Origin: Acridotheres tristis
Lineage: Eukaryota > Chordata > Aves > Passeriformes > Sturnidae
Direction: 5' to 3'
NCBI GenBank assembly: GCA_037013685.1
Contig: CM072889.1
Location: 4,287,976 to 4,351,975 of the forward strand
DNA: 64,000 nt
Positions 11,643 through 22,602 of the stretch are shown here, piece after piece. Each line of letters begins with the position of its first letter. The stretch's first letter is position 1. The translations under genes and the position numbers were made by a program. The notes below the pieces were generated by a model that did not search any database, had not been told where the DNA came from, and was given only the letters and a program-made list of their open reading frames with translations.

Positions 11643-14600
11643 ATGTCGGAGGCGGCGGTGGCGGACACCCGGCGCCTCAACGCGAAGCCGCAGGACCTTA
11701 CGGACGCGTACGGGCCGCCCAGCAACTTCCTCGAGATCGACATCTTCAACCCACAGACCGTGGGCATGGGCCGTGCCAGATACACCAGCTACGAGCTCCG
11801 CATGCGGGTGCGGCCCCCGTCGGGCCTGCAGGGCTGGGCTGCCCGGTGTGCGGCCCGGGGAGGGGCGGCAGCGCTCGGGACGCGGTGGCCGAGGGACGGC
11901 GGCCGGGTAGGGCCGGGCTGGTGCCGCTGTTGAGCAGTGGGGGAAGGAGGAGGCGAATCCCCGGGCAGCGCCGGGCTGGGGCGAGCAGCGCGCCTGCGGG
12001 GCTCAAGGTCAGAGCTGATGGGTTCGCCGGGGCCGCTCGGCATCCAGCGGGGACTGGTACGCACAGGGACAGGGAGGTGCTGCCTCAGCAGGCTCCTGCG
12101 CCCGTCCCCTCTCTAGAGCCCCGCTGAGTGATTGCTGAGCAGGGCATGGGTGCATGTAGGTGCTTATCTCAGGCGGGGAAGGAGAGCTGGGTGGCAGTAT
12201 CTTGGGACCTGCTCACACTGTAGGCTGCCTGCTTTACCAAGAGCTCATGACCAAGGAGTGTGCAGAGCAGGCTAAGCAGAGTTCTCTTCGCTGGGCCTTA
12301 AATTAGCTGAATTGGGGACCCCTTCACATCTCTGCGTGATAGATGAAGAAAGTAAAACTGAGCTTCCCCTAAAACAAGCTCCCTTTAGCATATGTTGTGG
12401 TGCTGGTTTGACTTTTGGTTATAGCATAATTTAACTGCTCAGTCTCCACTGCCTTTCAGAAGAATTGGTTTTTGCTTTTTGCTGCTCCAGTGCTTGGCTC
12501 TCATCATCCTGCAGGTGGCAATGGAAACGTCTTAGTCCCACTGAAACCAGCAGAGATGCTCTGAAAGCAGCTGAGTTCATTTCACAGATCTCATAAGAAC
12601 ACAGTTAATTGTGTTGCAGTATTATCTGAGTGCTGCCCATCAGGAGGTTTTGCTGTGTCAGTTCCTGGAATGATTCAGGCTGTGTTGATGGGGTGAAGGT
12701 AAAGTTAACACAGCTGTCATTTGTTGGACTCCAGTGGCAGGGGAGAAAGGTGAGGAATTGCTGCACATTTCTCCAGTGACATAAGATGGGCATGAAAAGT
12801 CTGTTAGGGTAGGTGCTCTGTTTTGGGAGAAGACTGTAGATAAGGTCTGGCCTTGAATAGTTGCTGGGGCAAGATTTCCTCAATTCTTCCATGGAGATGC
12901 CAGTGTCAGGTCAGATGCTCTTTTGCTCTGCAGGCTGCTGCAAAGCTCTCTTGTAGATCACTTCAAAATGGAGTAAATTTGAGGGGAAAAAAAATCACGC
13001 TCCTGACAATCATATTGTCAGCACTGGTTCCAGTGTGTTCCCCTGGGAAGGGGGCGTGTTCCAGAAATAGTCACTCGAGAGGGAATGACTGTCACTGAGT
13101 AGACTAGCTTGCTTGGATCTGAAGGATTTTGGTGTTTGTGCTATCCTGAATAAGGAAGTTGAGTTCCCATCGCATATCCTTCTCAGGAGGTTTGATTTTC
13201 TCATTGCAGCTTCAGGTTTCAGTTACATGTTGAAATACTGTGTGGCTTCCAGAGCAACATGCAAATTAACTGCTCTGCTTCATTACAGACAAACCTCCCC
13301 ATCTTCAAATTGAAGGAGTCATGTGTGAGGAGACGATACAGTGACTTTGAGTGGCTGAAGAATGAGCTGGAACGAGACAGTAAGGTGAGGCCTGGCTCAG
13401 ACCTCCCTATTGCTTAAGCCAGGATGTGAGAACAGTTGCAGCAATAATCTTGAGATTCCTAAAAGTGAGGCTGTAGTGGTGGATGTTGCACCCCAGACAC
13501 TTAAATCCAGGGATTAAACTGAGGTTCCTTTACTCTAGTTTTGTGCAAGGAGAAATCCCAACCAGATCGTCTTAAGACGTCACAAATGCACAAAAGTTTA
13601 CTGGCAAAAATACCGAAAATTAAGGAATTTTGGCAAAGGAGTAAATACACTTAAAAAACACTTATTATAACATTACTTGGGATTAATTTGCTATTAACTT
13701 AGCATAACCTTATCCCACTTAACTTAGAAACTTTTAAAACCTTAAGTTGCTATGCTACCCAAAAAGTTCCATGAAAAGAGGAGAAGGAAGGAGAGAGAAA
13801 ATAGAAGGAAGAAGAAGAGAGAAAGAAAAGGTACAGAAAAACCCACATAGCTACCAACTCCTAGGGTTCCAGTGTAGGCGAGATGGAAATTCCAGGAGAA
13901 GGCAAGGGCCGGACAAGTAGGTCCCTCACGGGGCTTTTAAGCCCAGGGCCTTTGTGGCCCCGTCCCAAGGTGGAGCTTCTGGTCACTCAGCCACTCAGGG
14001 GCCGTGTTAGCACCCCCCACGGTGTGTGATTGATGAGCAGCTCTGCCGGGGCTGGGATGCTGGCTCTGGGCTGGGGGGTGGAGCGTTTCACTGTCTCGGC
14101 TTCACAAGACCTGATCTGCCCCTCCCACCAAACACACAGGCATTTGCCAAGCATCCCAAAATGTTTTGAGACATGAAATTTACCCAGTCTCTAACAGTGG
14201 GCACCTTCTGGAGTTCTATCCATGTGATGGCACTAGAGATGAGCATCAAACAGCAAAGGATATCTGCTTTCAGGTGGCTGTTCTGCTTATGGGATGATTC
14301 TGTGCTTTCAGATTGTAGTGCCACCTCTGCCTGGAAAAGCTTTAAAACGACAGCTTCCCTTCCGAGGAGATGAAGGCATCTTTGAGGAGTCTTTCATCGA
14401 GGAGCGGAGACAAGGCCTAGAACAGTTTATTAACAAGTAAGCTTGATGTCCTGGCTTTTCTGTGTGCTGTTTCTTTAGCTGTTGCTGGGCAGTGGGTTGA
14501 CTGTGAGAGAGTCTTCAGTCTTGACCTGCTGCTGGCAAGTGCCAGTGCTGGAGAGTGGTGCCTGCAGCCACGTAATGGAACTAGAGCAAGTCCTAAGTGG

Positions 14601-14985
14601 GGGTTGTGCTTTGTGCTCTCTCCTGAGAGTAGTGAATATTAGCAGAACAGCTGTGCCACAGGGACGCACCAACACGGTACTGTTGGTTCAGGGCTACGGC
14701 GTGGAAGGGAACAGCCTGTGCTCAAGCACCTCTTACTGGCCCTGTTGCAGAGCAACTCGTGACCTTGGGCTGAGCGCGGTGCAGGTGTGCTGAGCTGGCT
14801 GCCTGACTCCCTCCTACAGACATCAGAAGCGTGGGAGTCTCGGAGGCAGCTGTGCTAACCTCCACATCTGATTTTCTTCCAGAATTGCTGGACACCCACT
14901 GGCACAGAACGAGCGCTGCTTACATATGTTCCTGCAAGAGGAGACTATTGATAGGAATTACGTCCCAGGGAAAGTGCGCCAGTAG
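11643..14985 (+). CDS. SNX12: Sorting nexin 12
   Basis: Four coding exons: 11643-11807, 13289-13384, 14312-14436, 14883-14985. Lengths 165+96+125+103 give 162 codons plus stop, with phases matching at each junction; 162 aa is the usual SNX12 size. SNX12 is a small PX-domain protein that binds PI3P on early endosomes and takes part in retromer-type cargo sorting. The N-terminus carries RLNAKPQDLTDAYGPPSNF. The PX core has the PI3P-binding RRRYSDFEWL motif (Arg71-Tyr72), the PPLPGKALKRQLPF loop and RRQGLEQFINKIAGHPLA. The ending is NYVPGKVRQ. Close paralogue SNX3 differs at many positions (DLTDAYG, DIFNPQTVGMGRARYTSYE, ETIDRNYVPGKVRQ favour SNX12), and FOXO4 next door agrees. The start has a good context (CCACCATGTCG). 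Intron 2 carries a decayed LTR in antisense. Confidence 0.96.
13484..14136 (-). mobile_element. Probable solo LTR of an avian endogenous retrovirus, antisense in SNX12 intron 2
   Basis: Read on the minus strand, the segment ends with a GGGGTGCAACA-type terminus typical of avian ERV LTR 3' ends. It also has a TTAAAAG TATA-like box near 13931-13944, an R/U5-like pyrimidine-rich stretch, and a change in base composition relative to the surrounding intron. No internal viral region is attached, so a solo LTR is the simplest reading. The 5' boundary and target-site duplication could not be confirmed, so the limits are approximate. Confidence 0.5.
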
Positions 14986-16670
14986 GAGCACCTGGCACTG
15001 TCTTCCTCCATTCCACCCTCCCTCCTGCAAAAATGACATTTATTTTTACACTAAATCTGTCTTCTCTGAACCAGCTTTTCCTCTCTTGAACCTCCCAGTT
15101 TGTTCAGTATTTTCCTCTTTTGTAACTGGCAGCAGTTTGTTCTACTGGGCTGTGGTCATGGCCTAAAGATGTGAAGATTTATGCAAGTGAGCGCACTGTC
15201 CCACATCTAGCGGCAGATGTGGATAGGTGTGGAGCAGGAACTTGATAATGGCGTTCTGGTGTAGGAGCTGCCTCTCTCCCTGTATAGGAAGGTATGAGAT
15301 GACCTTCGCTCCTTTGTCTGTGCAGCCCTAAGCATCTCTGCAGGAGACTTTGAAGAATAGCAGTTGTCATGTTGGTCAGTGATTATATCAGGTATTAGAG
15401 TTTTAGTAAGGTTTATCCAAACCAGTGAGTAGGTGCCTGGGTGTGTCAGTCTGTCATCCACCCCATTCACCCTGCATGAAACCCCCATTCTTCACTGTCT
15501 GGAAGTGCTGAGACCCAACACCTACTCAAACCCCGCTATCAGCCTCCTGCGTTACAGACCTGTTTGGTGTATTTGTGCCCCCTCCTTTCTAAGGTGCTGC
15601 TGGCAGCTCGAGGGGTTTCCATCCCGTGTGCTCTCATGATGCTCTGTGTGGGTCATTTGGCACGTGGAAGATGGGATAGTCTGGGCTGTAGCCACATGTG
15701 CTGTGATGTATTGGCTCAGAGTTTAAGAAACACCACAGCATGCCGTACCATGGGCTGCTGGGCTGGTGTTGCCTGCGGCACCCTGCTCAGCTGAACCTAG
15801 TGACCTTATCCTGGGCCCCAGCTGCTGGGAGGAGCAGACGGTCTGGCTGAGGAGGAACAAGAGAAAGCTGGTGGGAGCAGCTGTAGGATGCATCCATAAT
15901 GCCAGAGGAGGAGCCCAGCCTTGGGGCCCAGGGTGAGGCTGCCTCTCCAGAAAAGGACAGCAGAAAATGGTCAGTCAGTCCTAGGTTAGACATTTGCTTG
16001 CAAAGCAGGAGAAGTAGCAATGGCTCTTTGTGTGTTCTCCCCTGTTCTGCAGTGAGCTAGGCAGTTATTTGTGTGGAAGTGAGAACATATGACTGGTCAG
16101 GGAAGTGTTCAGAGCTTGAGGGGACAATGAGGCTATGACTTGCTGCAGAAGAAGTTTTTGGAGGCTCCCCCAGCTGCCAGAGCTGTGATGAGTGAGGTTG
16201 GGTTTCTCGGGGACTTCTCAGGTCAAGGCTGGCTGGTTTATAAGTGCTTGGTCACTTCGTTGAGGCACAGTTGAGCCTTTCTTAGAGCACAGGCCTGCAG
16301 TGGATGCCCTCCTGTTCATGCCAGGCACGTTCCCCGAGGCCTTCCCAACGTCTCCTCTGTTTTCTGGTGAGGAACTGGCACTGCTGGGCGAGAGGTGGCT
16401 CTTGGGGAGAAGTCGCTGAAAGCGCGAGGGAGCTGCTTCAGGGGCTGGCTCGGCCCAGAAAGGGCCGTGGGGCAGCGCGGAGCCTGGTACCAGTGGAGGC
16501 GACCGTGGCCTCGGAGGGGCTCGGTCCCTACCACCTGCTGCCGCCGATCGTGCTCGGGGCGGCTCCTTCCCAGGCCCTGCGCGGGGCTGCCATCCATCTA
16601 GCTGTCTGCACCCTGTCCAGTGTAACGTCCCGGTGCCGTTCGCATTAAACCACTGTGAAGTCAATTGTCT
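14986..16670 (+). other. SNX12: SNX12 3' untranslated region (predicted)
   Basis: Non-coding sequence follows the SNX12 stop and reaches the first plausible poly(A) signal, ATTAAA at 16644-16649, which has a GT-rich stretch (TGTCTGCTTGGT) about 20 bases downstream. A UTR of about 1.7 kb is inferred; the next promoter begins immediately afterwards. No open frame inside resembles a known protein. Confidence 0.5.
16644..16649 (+). terminator. SNX12: Candidate SNX12 polyadenylation signal (ATTAAA)
   Basis: ATTAAA variant hexamer in the right orientation with a downstream GU-rich element, lying between the SNX12 stop and the next gene's CpG promoter. It is the best-placed candidate I see; earlier weak sites are not excluded. 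Confidence 0.45.
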
Positions 16671-16699
16671 GCTTGGTCCTGGGGGCTACCGGGACGGGG

Positions 16700-16911
16700 G
16701 AACAGCTGGGACAGAGGGGGCACCGACGAGGCGGGGCGGAGGAGCTACGGTAACAGAGCGGGCACCGGCGGGGCGGGGCGGGGGAAGCGCCGGGAGAGGA
16801 TGGACACGGGTGGGGTGGGAGAATGGCCGGAACAGAGCGAGCACGGGCGGGGCGGGCTCAGCGCCGAGACGGGCGGAGCTCGCCAGTTCTCCCTGGCGGT
16901 GCCGAGGCGCG
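16700..16911 (+). promoter_or_regulatory. GC-box-rich promoter built of imperfect ~40-bp repeats, upstream of the coiled-coil gene
   Basis: ACAGAG followed by G(C/G)-rich GGGCGGGGC boxes recurs at 16711, 16753 and 16832, with a degenerate unit near 16794, giving a period of about 40 bases. Each unit supplies one or more GGGCGG Sp1-type boxes. The array ends just before the predicted ATG at 16912, which sits in a GAGGCGCGATGTGG context. No TATA box is seen. It probably acts as a TATA-less CpG promoter. Confidence 0.55.
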
Positions 16912-19900
16912 ATGTGGCGGCCGGAGCCGCCGGCCGGCTCTGCCTCACCCGACTGCCCTGACCTGCTGCAGGACGTCCAGGCGCTGCGCTCGCCTTCCAC
17001 CCCGCTTTACCTCAGCTTCTTCGAGGAGGAGTGTCGCGCCATCGCCGTCCGCCTTCGCCTCGAGGCGGCCGCGGAGACCGCACCAGGCCAGGGGGAGCTC
17101 AGCGCGCTGCATTCCGAATCCGCTGGACCCGCCACCTCCACGCCGCTGCCCTTCTCGAGCCACGGGCGGGTCCCGGACTCGAGCGCGGGCGATTGCGAGG
17201 CCGCTGCTGCCCCGGGTCTGAGCCCGGCCCCAAAGAAGCTTGGGTGCCTCCCACAGCCCGCGGCCGGCGGTGGCCCCGACGCTCGTCCATCTGCCCAATC
17301 CCGGCGAGCTCGGCGCCGCCCCGGGCAGCCCTCCGGCGGCGACCCCGGCACCCCTGCCCGCTCCCTGGGCCGCGGCCGCGCCAGGCTCGCTGTCCCCCGC
17401 GCACGGGCCTCGCTGGGGCTGCAGCTCCCCGCGGCCGGCACAGGGCGCGGTGCCTGGGAAACGCGGCTCCTCCGGTCCCCAGGTAGGCGGAGCCACTGCG
17501 TGGAGCCCCGGCACGGCCACCGCCCGCCCGGTGTTGCAGAACCCTCTCTCTCCCCCAGGGACCAGACTGAAGCTGACATCGCCTGCCAGGTCTAGGTTTC
17601 AGCATGCCAGCGGGGCTTCGCAGCAGTCACAGCCTTCCAGGCTTCCCAAAGCCGTCCACCCGGCCAGAGAGATGAAAAGTAATTCCGCACCTACCAGTTG
17701 CCTCACTCGAAGCAGGGAAGCATGTGGATTAGGGTGCTGCATCGAGAAGGGAGAAAGGCTTGGGCTGCAGCCTGGCTGGGGACAGGGCATGGGGAGTGGG
17801 GAGTCCATGGGAGAGGCACAGGTAGGAGCCTAGGAAATACTCTCATACCCCAAGGGATGTGTTAACACTGTCTGGCCTCCCGCTAGTGTGAGCTGGCAGG
17901 CTGTTGGCTTTGGAGCCTTCATCCCGTGGTGGTGTGGGGTCACGGGTCCTGGTGCCTGTGCGCCTAGGGCAGGCTGAGCCCCGGGCTGCCTGAAGAGGGC
18001 GCGATGGAGCCGCTTGGGAATAGCGGCCTCTGTACTTACTGTCCACTACAGCTGCTGCCAAGGCCGGGAGCCGTAAACAGCCCTCCTCGAGGCTCTCTGC
18101 AGCAATTCCTACCGTGGCTTCCCTCTCCTCACTGCGGCCTCCGGGAAAAGGGCTTCCGTCCTCCAAGCGTTTTTGCCTCAATAAAGGTGAGTCTTGGCAG
18201 AAGTCTCAGAGGCTGCAGAGTTGTGGGAGAGAGGTGCTGCTACCGTGGAAGAACGTTCAGATCTTGGCTGCAGGGTCAAAGCTGATTCTGGGGGAAGGAC
18301 TGGGGGAGGACTGTGTGTGCTTGGGCTCAGAGGAGGGAAGGTGAAGTGCAGAGCAAGCAAGGCCAGGTAAAGTCCTTTCCCTCTTTTGCTGGAGAGGCAT
18401 CTAGCAAAGAGCCTGGACAAATCTGGTGGTCGAGGCTTGTTCATACGAGAGGGAGTGGCTGTGGTCAGTCAGGGCACTCTCTTAGCAGGGATTGATGCTC
18501 TTTGTTTTCCTTACCTGGGTCTCACTTCAGGATCAACTACACAGAAGCTGGTGTGCAATAAGACTCAAGAGCTGCAGGAAAATGGTGAGAGCAAAGAAAG
18601 CCTGGTTGCAGCAAGGATTGTCTTGGGAGCAGGTGAGCAGTATGGAGGTGTGGATTCTTACCTTGTGGTGGGGGGAGTGTGGAGAAACGTGGGCAGCTGC
18701 TTGTTGGGCAGTGCTGCTCCCCAGATGGGCCCTGGCTGTCCAGGTGTGCTGAGGGTGCTCCAGCCTGTGCTGCAGGCAGGGGGTGCTGCCTTCACAGGAA
18801 CTGTAGCTGGGAAGCCTGCAGTCCTGAGCCGTGCAGAGGGAGGGGAGGTGAGGAGGCCCATACAGGCCAAGCCAGCAGCAGCTGTTGGGCTGGAAGTGCT
18901 GGGAGACTTCTGCCTCTCTTGGACAGGTTCTCTCATTCCCTGATCTGGAGCAGCTCTGTGGCCAGGTTGAAGAGTGGCTGAAGATGGCAGGTTTCTAGTG
19001 CTGACATCTCTCTTCACAGGTAAAACTGACCAGACATGGGTGTATGGGGAGTCCTCCTTGTCCAGTGAGTTGGCCCCTGGCCTGACTTCAGGGTGTGAAG
19101 ATGCAGTCCCTGCTGAGCAGGTAAGAGCCAGCTGTGTCTTGTCACCATGGAGCACTGTTCAGTCTCTGGCTTGGGCCAGCTACGCCAACAGTGGGAGATG
19201 ATGAAACCTGGATTTGCCAATCTCTGGCTGGTACTTGAGTTGTTTTAGCCTTTCCCTGGGGTTTACACAAAACCATGGGCATTTTTTGCATGGCTTTACC
19301 ACCTCTCAGTGCTCAGGGGACTGCAGACTTCTGTCCAGTTAGATTTTCTAAGGGCCTTTTGAAACATGCAAACTTCCTGTGGCTTGTGTTGTCACTTTTA
19401 TATGTCCTGACATGGCCCCAGGGTGGGGTGTGCAGAGCCTGCAAGATGAATCTCCAAGTTAGGAAATCTCCTACCTGCAAAATAACTTTGTACATTTTCC
19501 AGCAGTTTTAGGGCTCTTCACTCTGTGGCTGCAGCCACCCAAAGGCGTTCCTATTTCCCATGGATGCCGGCTGATGCTTGCTACAGTGGCTCCTTTGCCA
19601 GGCATAGTTCTTGTGATGGATGTGCCCTGGCAGTGGTCCCCAGGGTGCTGGACTTGGAGTTTTGGATGGGCTGCAGTGCTCCTCCAGAGGATGGGCTATG
19701 CTGTGGCTGTGTTGCAGTGGGGATGATAACTCCCTGCATCACACTTGCACCCTGCTCTTGCCAGTCTGCAGGTGATCAGCTGTCCCAGGAACTAGAGCGT
19801 ATGAAGAAAGAGCTGGAGCAAGTGAAGGGCGAGCTTGGTACGTGGAGCTGGCTGCTCTGAGAACTGCAGGACACCTGCAATCCAAGTGACATCCCCTGTG

Positions 19901-20364
19901 CTTGTACCTGGAGCCCAGGGCCTGCAGCTTCATGGGAGTGGGGCTGACTTCATGTTTAGGGAGTAGAGCAGGTTCTCAGCTGCTGCCCTAGAGAGTCTGG
20001 GCGTGAGGTATTTAAGATGGGCTGAGCACACACCTTCTTGCCTCCTGTCTGCAGCTGACAAGACTGCCCAGTGTGAAGCCTATGAGCAGACAATCTCCTC
20101 CTTGCAGGCTCAGCTCAAAGCAGCAGGTATGTTCCCTCACCGTGGTGAGCCCTCACTTCTGGGCAGGCTGCAGGGATGCTCCAGTGATCCCTTGCTGGTG
20201 TAACTGAGGGTTGCAACGTGGGAGGGATACAGCTCATGGTCTTTCCCAGGGGTCAGGTGCTGAGTGCCAGAAGCATTGATGTGCTTTGATGTTGCTGTTG
20301 TTTCCCAGGAATCTGTCTGGAAGATGCAGCAGTGTTCAACAGTGGTGATCTGGGGAGAGACTGA
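16912..20364 (+). CDS. Unrecognised coiled-coil protein, 393 aa, 8 exons
   Basis: Exons: 16912-17482, 17559-17678, 18052-18186, 18531-18584, 19020-19120, 19765-19837, 20055-20126, 20309-20364. All junctions are GT-AG, phases agree throughout, and the total is 1,182 bases (393 aa plus stop). The N-terminus (about 1-65) looks folded, with DLLQDVQALRSPSTPLYLSF and FFEEECRAIAVRLRLEA. Residues 70-190 are Pro/Ala/Arg-rich low complexity encoded in the CpG island. Residues 191-275 are basic and Ser/Pro-rich, with a single SRLP motif (217-220) of the EB1-binding SxIP type. Residues 330-375 form a continuous heptad coiled coil (a/d positions L333, L337, M340, L344, V347, L351, C358, Y361, I365, L368, L372). 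The tail is GICLEDAAVFNSGDLGRD. A microtubule-associated or scaffold role is inference only. A frame-2 reading of exon 1 fails the splice-phase test. I cannot name the family. Confidence 0.75.
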
Positions 20365-20479
20365 CAGCTGGGACATGGGGATGGACAACAGCCATTGTCC
20401 AGCTGTGTGAGCCTCTGGGCCAGTGATATATGTGGAGCTCTTGAATGAATTAATTTTATAACTCCTTGTATGTAAGTAA

Positions 20480-20485
20480 AATAAA
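20480..20485 (+). terminator. Polyadenylation signal (AATAAA) of the coiled-coil gene
   Basis: Canonical AATAAA 116 bases after the stop codon at 20364, followed by GGTGTCTTTTGCAGTGGTG, a T/GT-rich downstream element. It gives a compact 3' UTR and supports the gene model's last exon. Confidence 0.8.
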
Positions 20486-22360
20486 GGTGTCTTTTGCAGT
20501 GGTGCTTGCTGTCTGCTTGGGTAGAGGCAGTGCCCAGTGCTGCCCACTAATCCCCAAAGTACCAGGTGAAAAGGGCAGGTCTGTGCTTGGCTGCTGCTCG
20601 TTTTCTCAGCCAGAGATTTGAGGTCTGTCACAAGGTTGAGCTAGGTGCTGGTTAATGGAGGTACAGTGTAGCTTTGGGGAAGCATTTCTGGACAAAACTT
20701 ATGCTTTCAGGTGGGATGCTTGGATGTGTGGTGGTGGTGGGCAGCTGTATGGGCAGGAGAGTCCTGCTGTCTGGTGCTGGCATTGCCCTGAGGCTGGGTT
20801 GGGAAGGCTGGCCTGTTCCTGCTCCTCTGTTATTTCTGACTGCTGTTCCTGGCTGCCTTGGAATGTGCATTCATAGGCAGCCCACATCCCTTCCAGGGGA
20901 GGCTGCCCTGGGCTGCAGGTCCTGCACAGGGAAGCTGTGTCAGCTGTCTCCCAACCCTGCTTGGCACTTGGTTACTGGGGCAGCTCCAGTGCTGGCACAA
21001 TCTGCAGCAGAGAGCCCTAACATGCTGTGTATTTATCTGTACATGCATGGTGAAATTAACTTTTTGGTGCAGGTACTAAGGGAGTTAGTGAAAAAATGCG
21101 CTGCTAGATTTATTATTTGTAAACAGAGAGGCACTCATGGGTGAAGCTAGACTTGATGGTCCTTATGGGTCCCTTCCAATCTGAAATATTCTAATGCTTC
21201 AGCTGTGGAAGCTGGTGGGGGCATCCAGGGACTGATGTGGATCTGTTTCTGCAGGGCTTCTGGCCCCCTTTATGGGCTGGAGCCATCTCTACCCGCCTTA
21301 GATGCTGGCTACATGTGCCTTGCTAGTGCTTGTCTTCCTGCTGCTCCTGTTGAGACACGTGCTTGGCTTGTTCCATGCCTCTGCCTGTTCCCAGCCCTTG
21401 GCCTGTGCTGGATCAGGGCCCTGAATGATGGGAGTGGAGAGCAGTATGACTGGGAGGTGAGGATGGGACACTGGGAAGACAAATGTGGAGTTGCATCTGA
21501 GGTCTGGGAGCTGGAGACATGTTCTGGTGTCCTGATGCTGATCCCTTCTGGAAACTGCCTCCCAACGCCTGACGTTGCAAGAAGGTTTCTGGCAATAGGC
21601 AAATCATGTAATCTGCCCCCTCACTGTTCTAGGGACCCAGTATCTGCTTGTGTGGACAGGGTGACCCTGCTTGGAGTCCTGCTGTGCCCGTGGTGCTGCC
21701 TACCCTGTCTGAGAACATTTTCGGCGATGTTGCTGCCTAGCTGGGTCCTTGCCTGCTGGCAGCCCCGGAAGGAGTGGGCAGTGTCTGAGTAGTAACAGCC
21801 GTGCTGCCGTCTGCCTCTTGAACTTCGTCATGGGTAAGGGAGGGCTCGGGCGTTGCTGACCTGTAATTCCTCGATTCAGGGAAGCGGGGGCGAGCTTGCG
21901 TCACTGCCAGTTAAAAGCATGAGCTGGTGTTTCCATCACCTCATCTCTCCGAAGATTTCCATTTTTTCGTTTGGCCCCCCACCGGGGGTCCTTGCCTAGC
22001 ACTCCTGTCCGCGCCGCTCGGCAAGCGACTGAAAAGTCTGTGCCTCGATAGCGGCGCCGGAGCCGGGTATCGCCAGTGATGCTGGTGAGGGGCTGGCTTA
22101 CCTCTCTGTGAGCTGCCACTTTGAATGGGCGCTCACGACACGCAAGCACTGGATTGCGTCAGGCGCGGTCTGCTGAGGGGCGGGTCCCAGTTTGAGTAAA
22201 GGGTGATGCTGGCCCCTGCCTCTCCTGGCTGCCGAACGGTTTTCCCAAGACTCGCGTTTCCCATCACCTACCCTGTTCTCATGGCACATCTGGACTCGGG
22301 AGACCCTCGGCCGTCCCCTCCGTAGCCTTTCCCGAGCCATGCCTCACCTTGGCGCCTCTT
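20486..22360. other. Intergenic, no gene seen
   Basis: Between the coiled-coil gene's poly(A) signal and the SLC7A3 promoter. Open frames here (for example near 21205-21790) show no recognisable protein features. A CR1 3' end is at about 21090-21200. GC content rises from about 21800 toward the SLC7A3 CpG region. Confidence 0.6.
21090..21200 (+). repeat. CR1 LINE 3'-end fragment
   Basis: The segment ends GCTAGACTTGATGGTCCTTA, then GGGTCCCTTCCAATCTG and a decayed ATTCTAATG tail. This matches the conserved CR1 3' terminus and its ATTCTRTG-type tail. Heavily truncated; the start is approximate. Confidence 0.7.
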
Positions 22361-22602
22361 GTTTCTGGAATATATATATTTTCTAAAACTTGGCGGGAAC
22401 TCGGGCGCGGGTGGGGCTTGGAGGCGGGGTCCCCGCTCACGACTGCCTGGTTTTGGGGGCAGGCTTTCTGAACGCTCCTTCCTGCCCATTTATTTGTACT
22501 AGTCCATGGCGGGCGAACCTCGTCCCCCTTTGTGCTCTCGGCCGAACTGAGTTCGCCTTAAGGAGATCGCACCGGGGCGGGGCGAGCCGAGCCGAGCCGC
22601 TG
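22361..22602 (+). promoter_or_regulatory. SLC7A3: Probable SLC7A3 promoter and 5' leader exon
   Basis: A TATATATAT box lies at about 22370-22380, followed by a GC-rich stretch with GGGGCGGGGC at 22573-22582. A consensus donor (CTG|GTGAGTAG) sits at 22602/22603. The matching acceptor would be TTGCAG at 23921-23926, which opens the exon carrying the SLC7A3 ATG. The leader exon is inferred from position and splice signals only; transcript data would settle its start. Confidence 0.5.

Noticed and set aside
11643..14985. Identification as SNX3
   Set aside because: Several positions and the C-terminal ending fit SNX12, and FOXO4 is its usual neighbour.
16633..16911. Upstream extension of the coiled-coil gene's frame before the ATG at 16912
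   Set aside because: The extension is the GC-box repeat array and the SNX12 poly(A) region; it has no ATG in good context and reads as Gly/Arg low complexity.
17240..17833. 197-codon frame-2 reading overlapping exon 1 of the coiled-coil gene
   Set aside because: It looks protein-like (VHLPNPGELGAAPGSP), but splicing at 17482/17559 from this frame would put a TGA four codons into exon 2. Frame 1 starting at 16912 splices in phase.
18595..18632. Possible extra exon of the coiled-coil gene ending at a GTGAGC donor
   Set aside because: Skipping it keeps phase 1 from exon 4 to exon 5 exactly; there is no convincing acceptor before it.
21205..21792. 195-codon plus-strand open frame downstream of the coiled-coil gene
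   Set aside because: Trp/Cys/Leu-rich with no domain and no splice structure, beyond the AATAAA at 20480; treated as chance.
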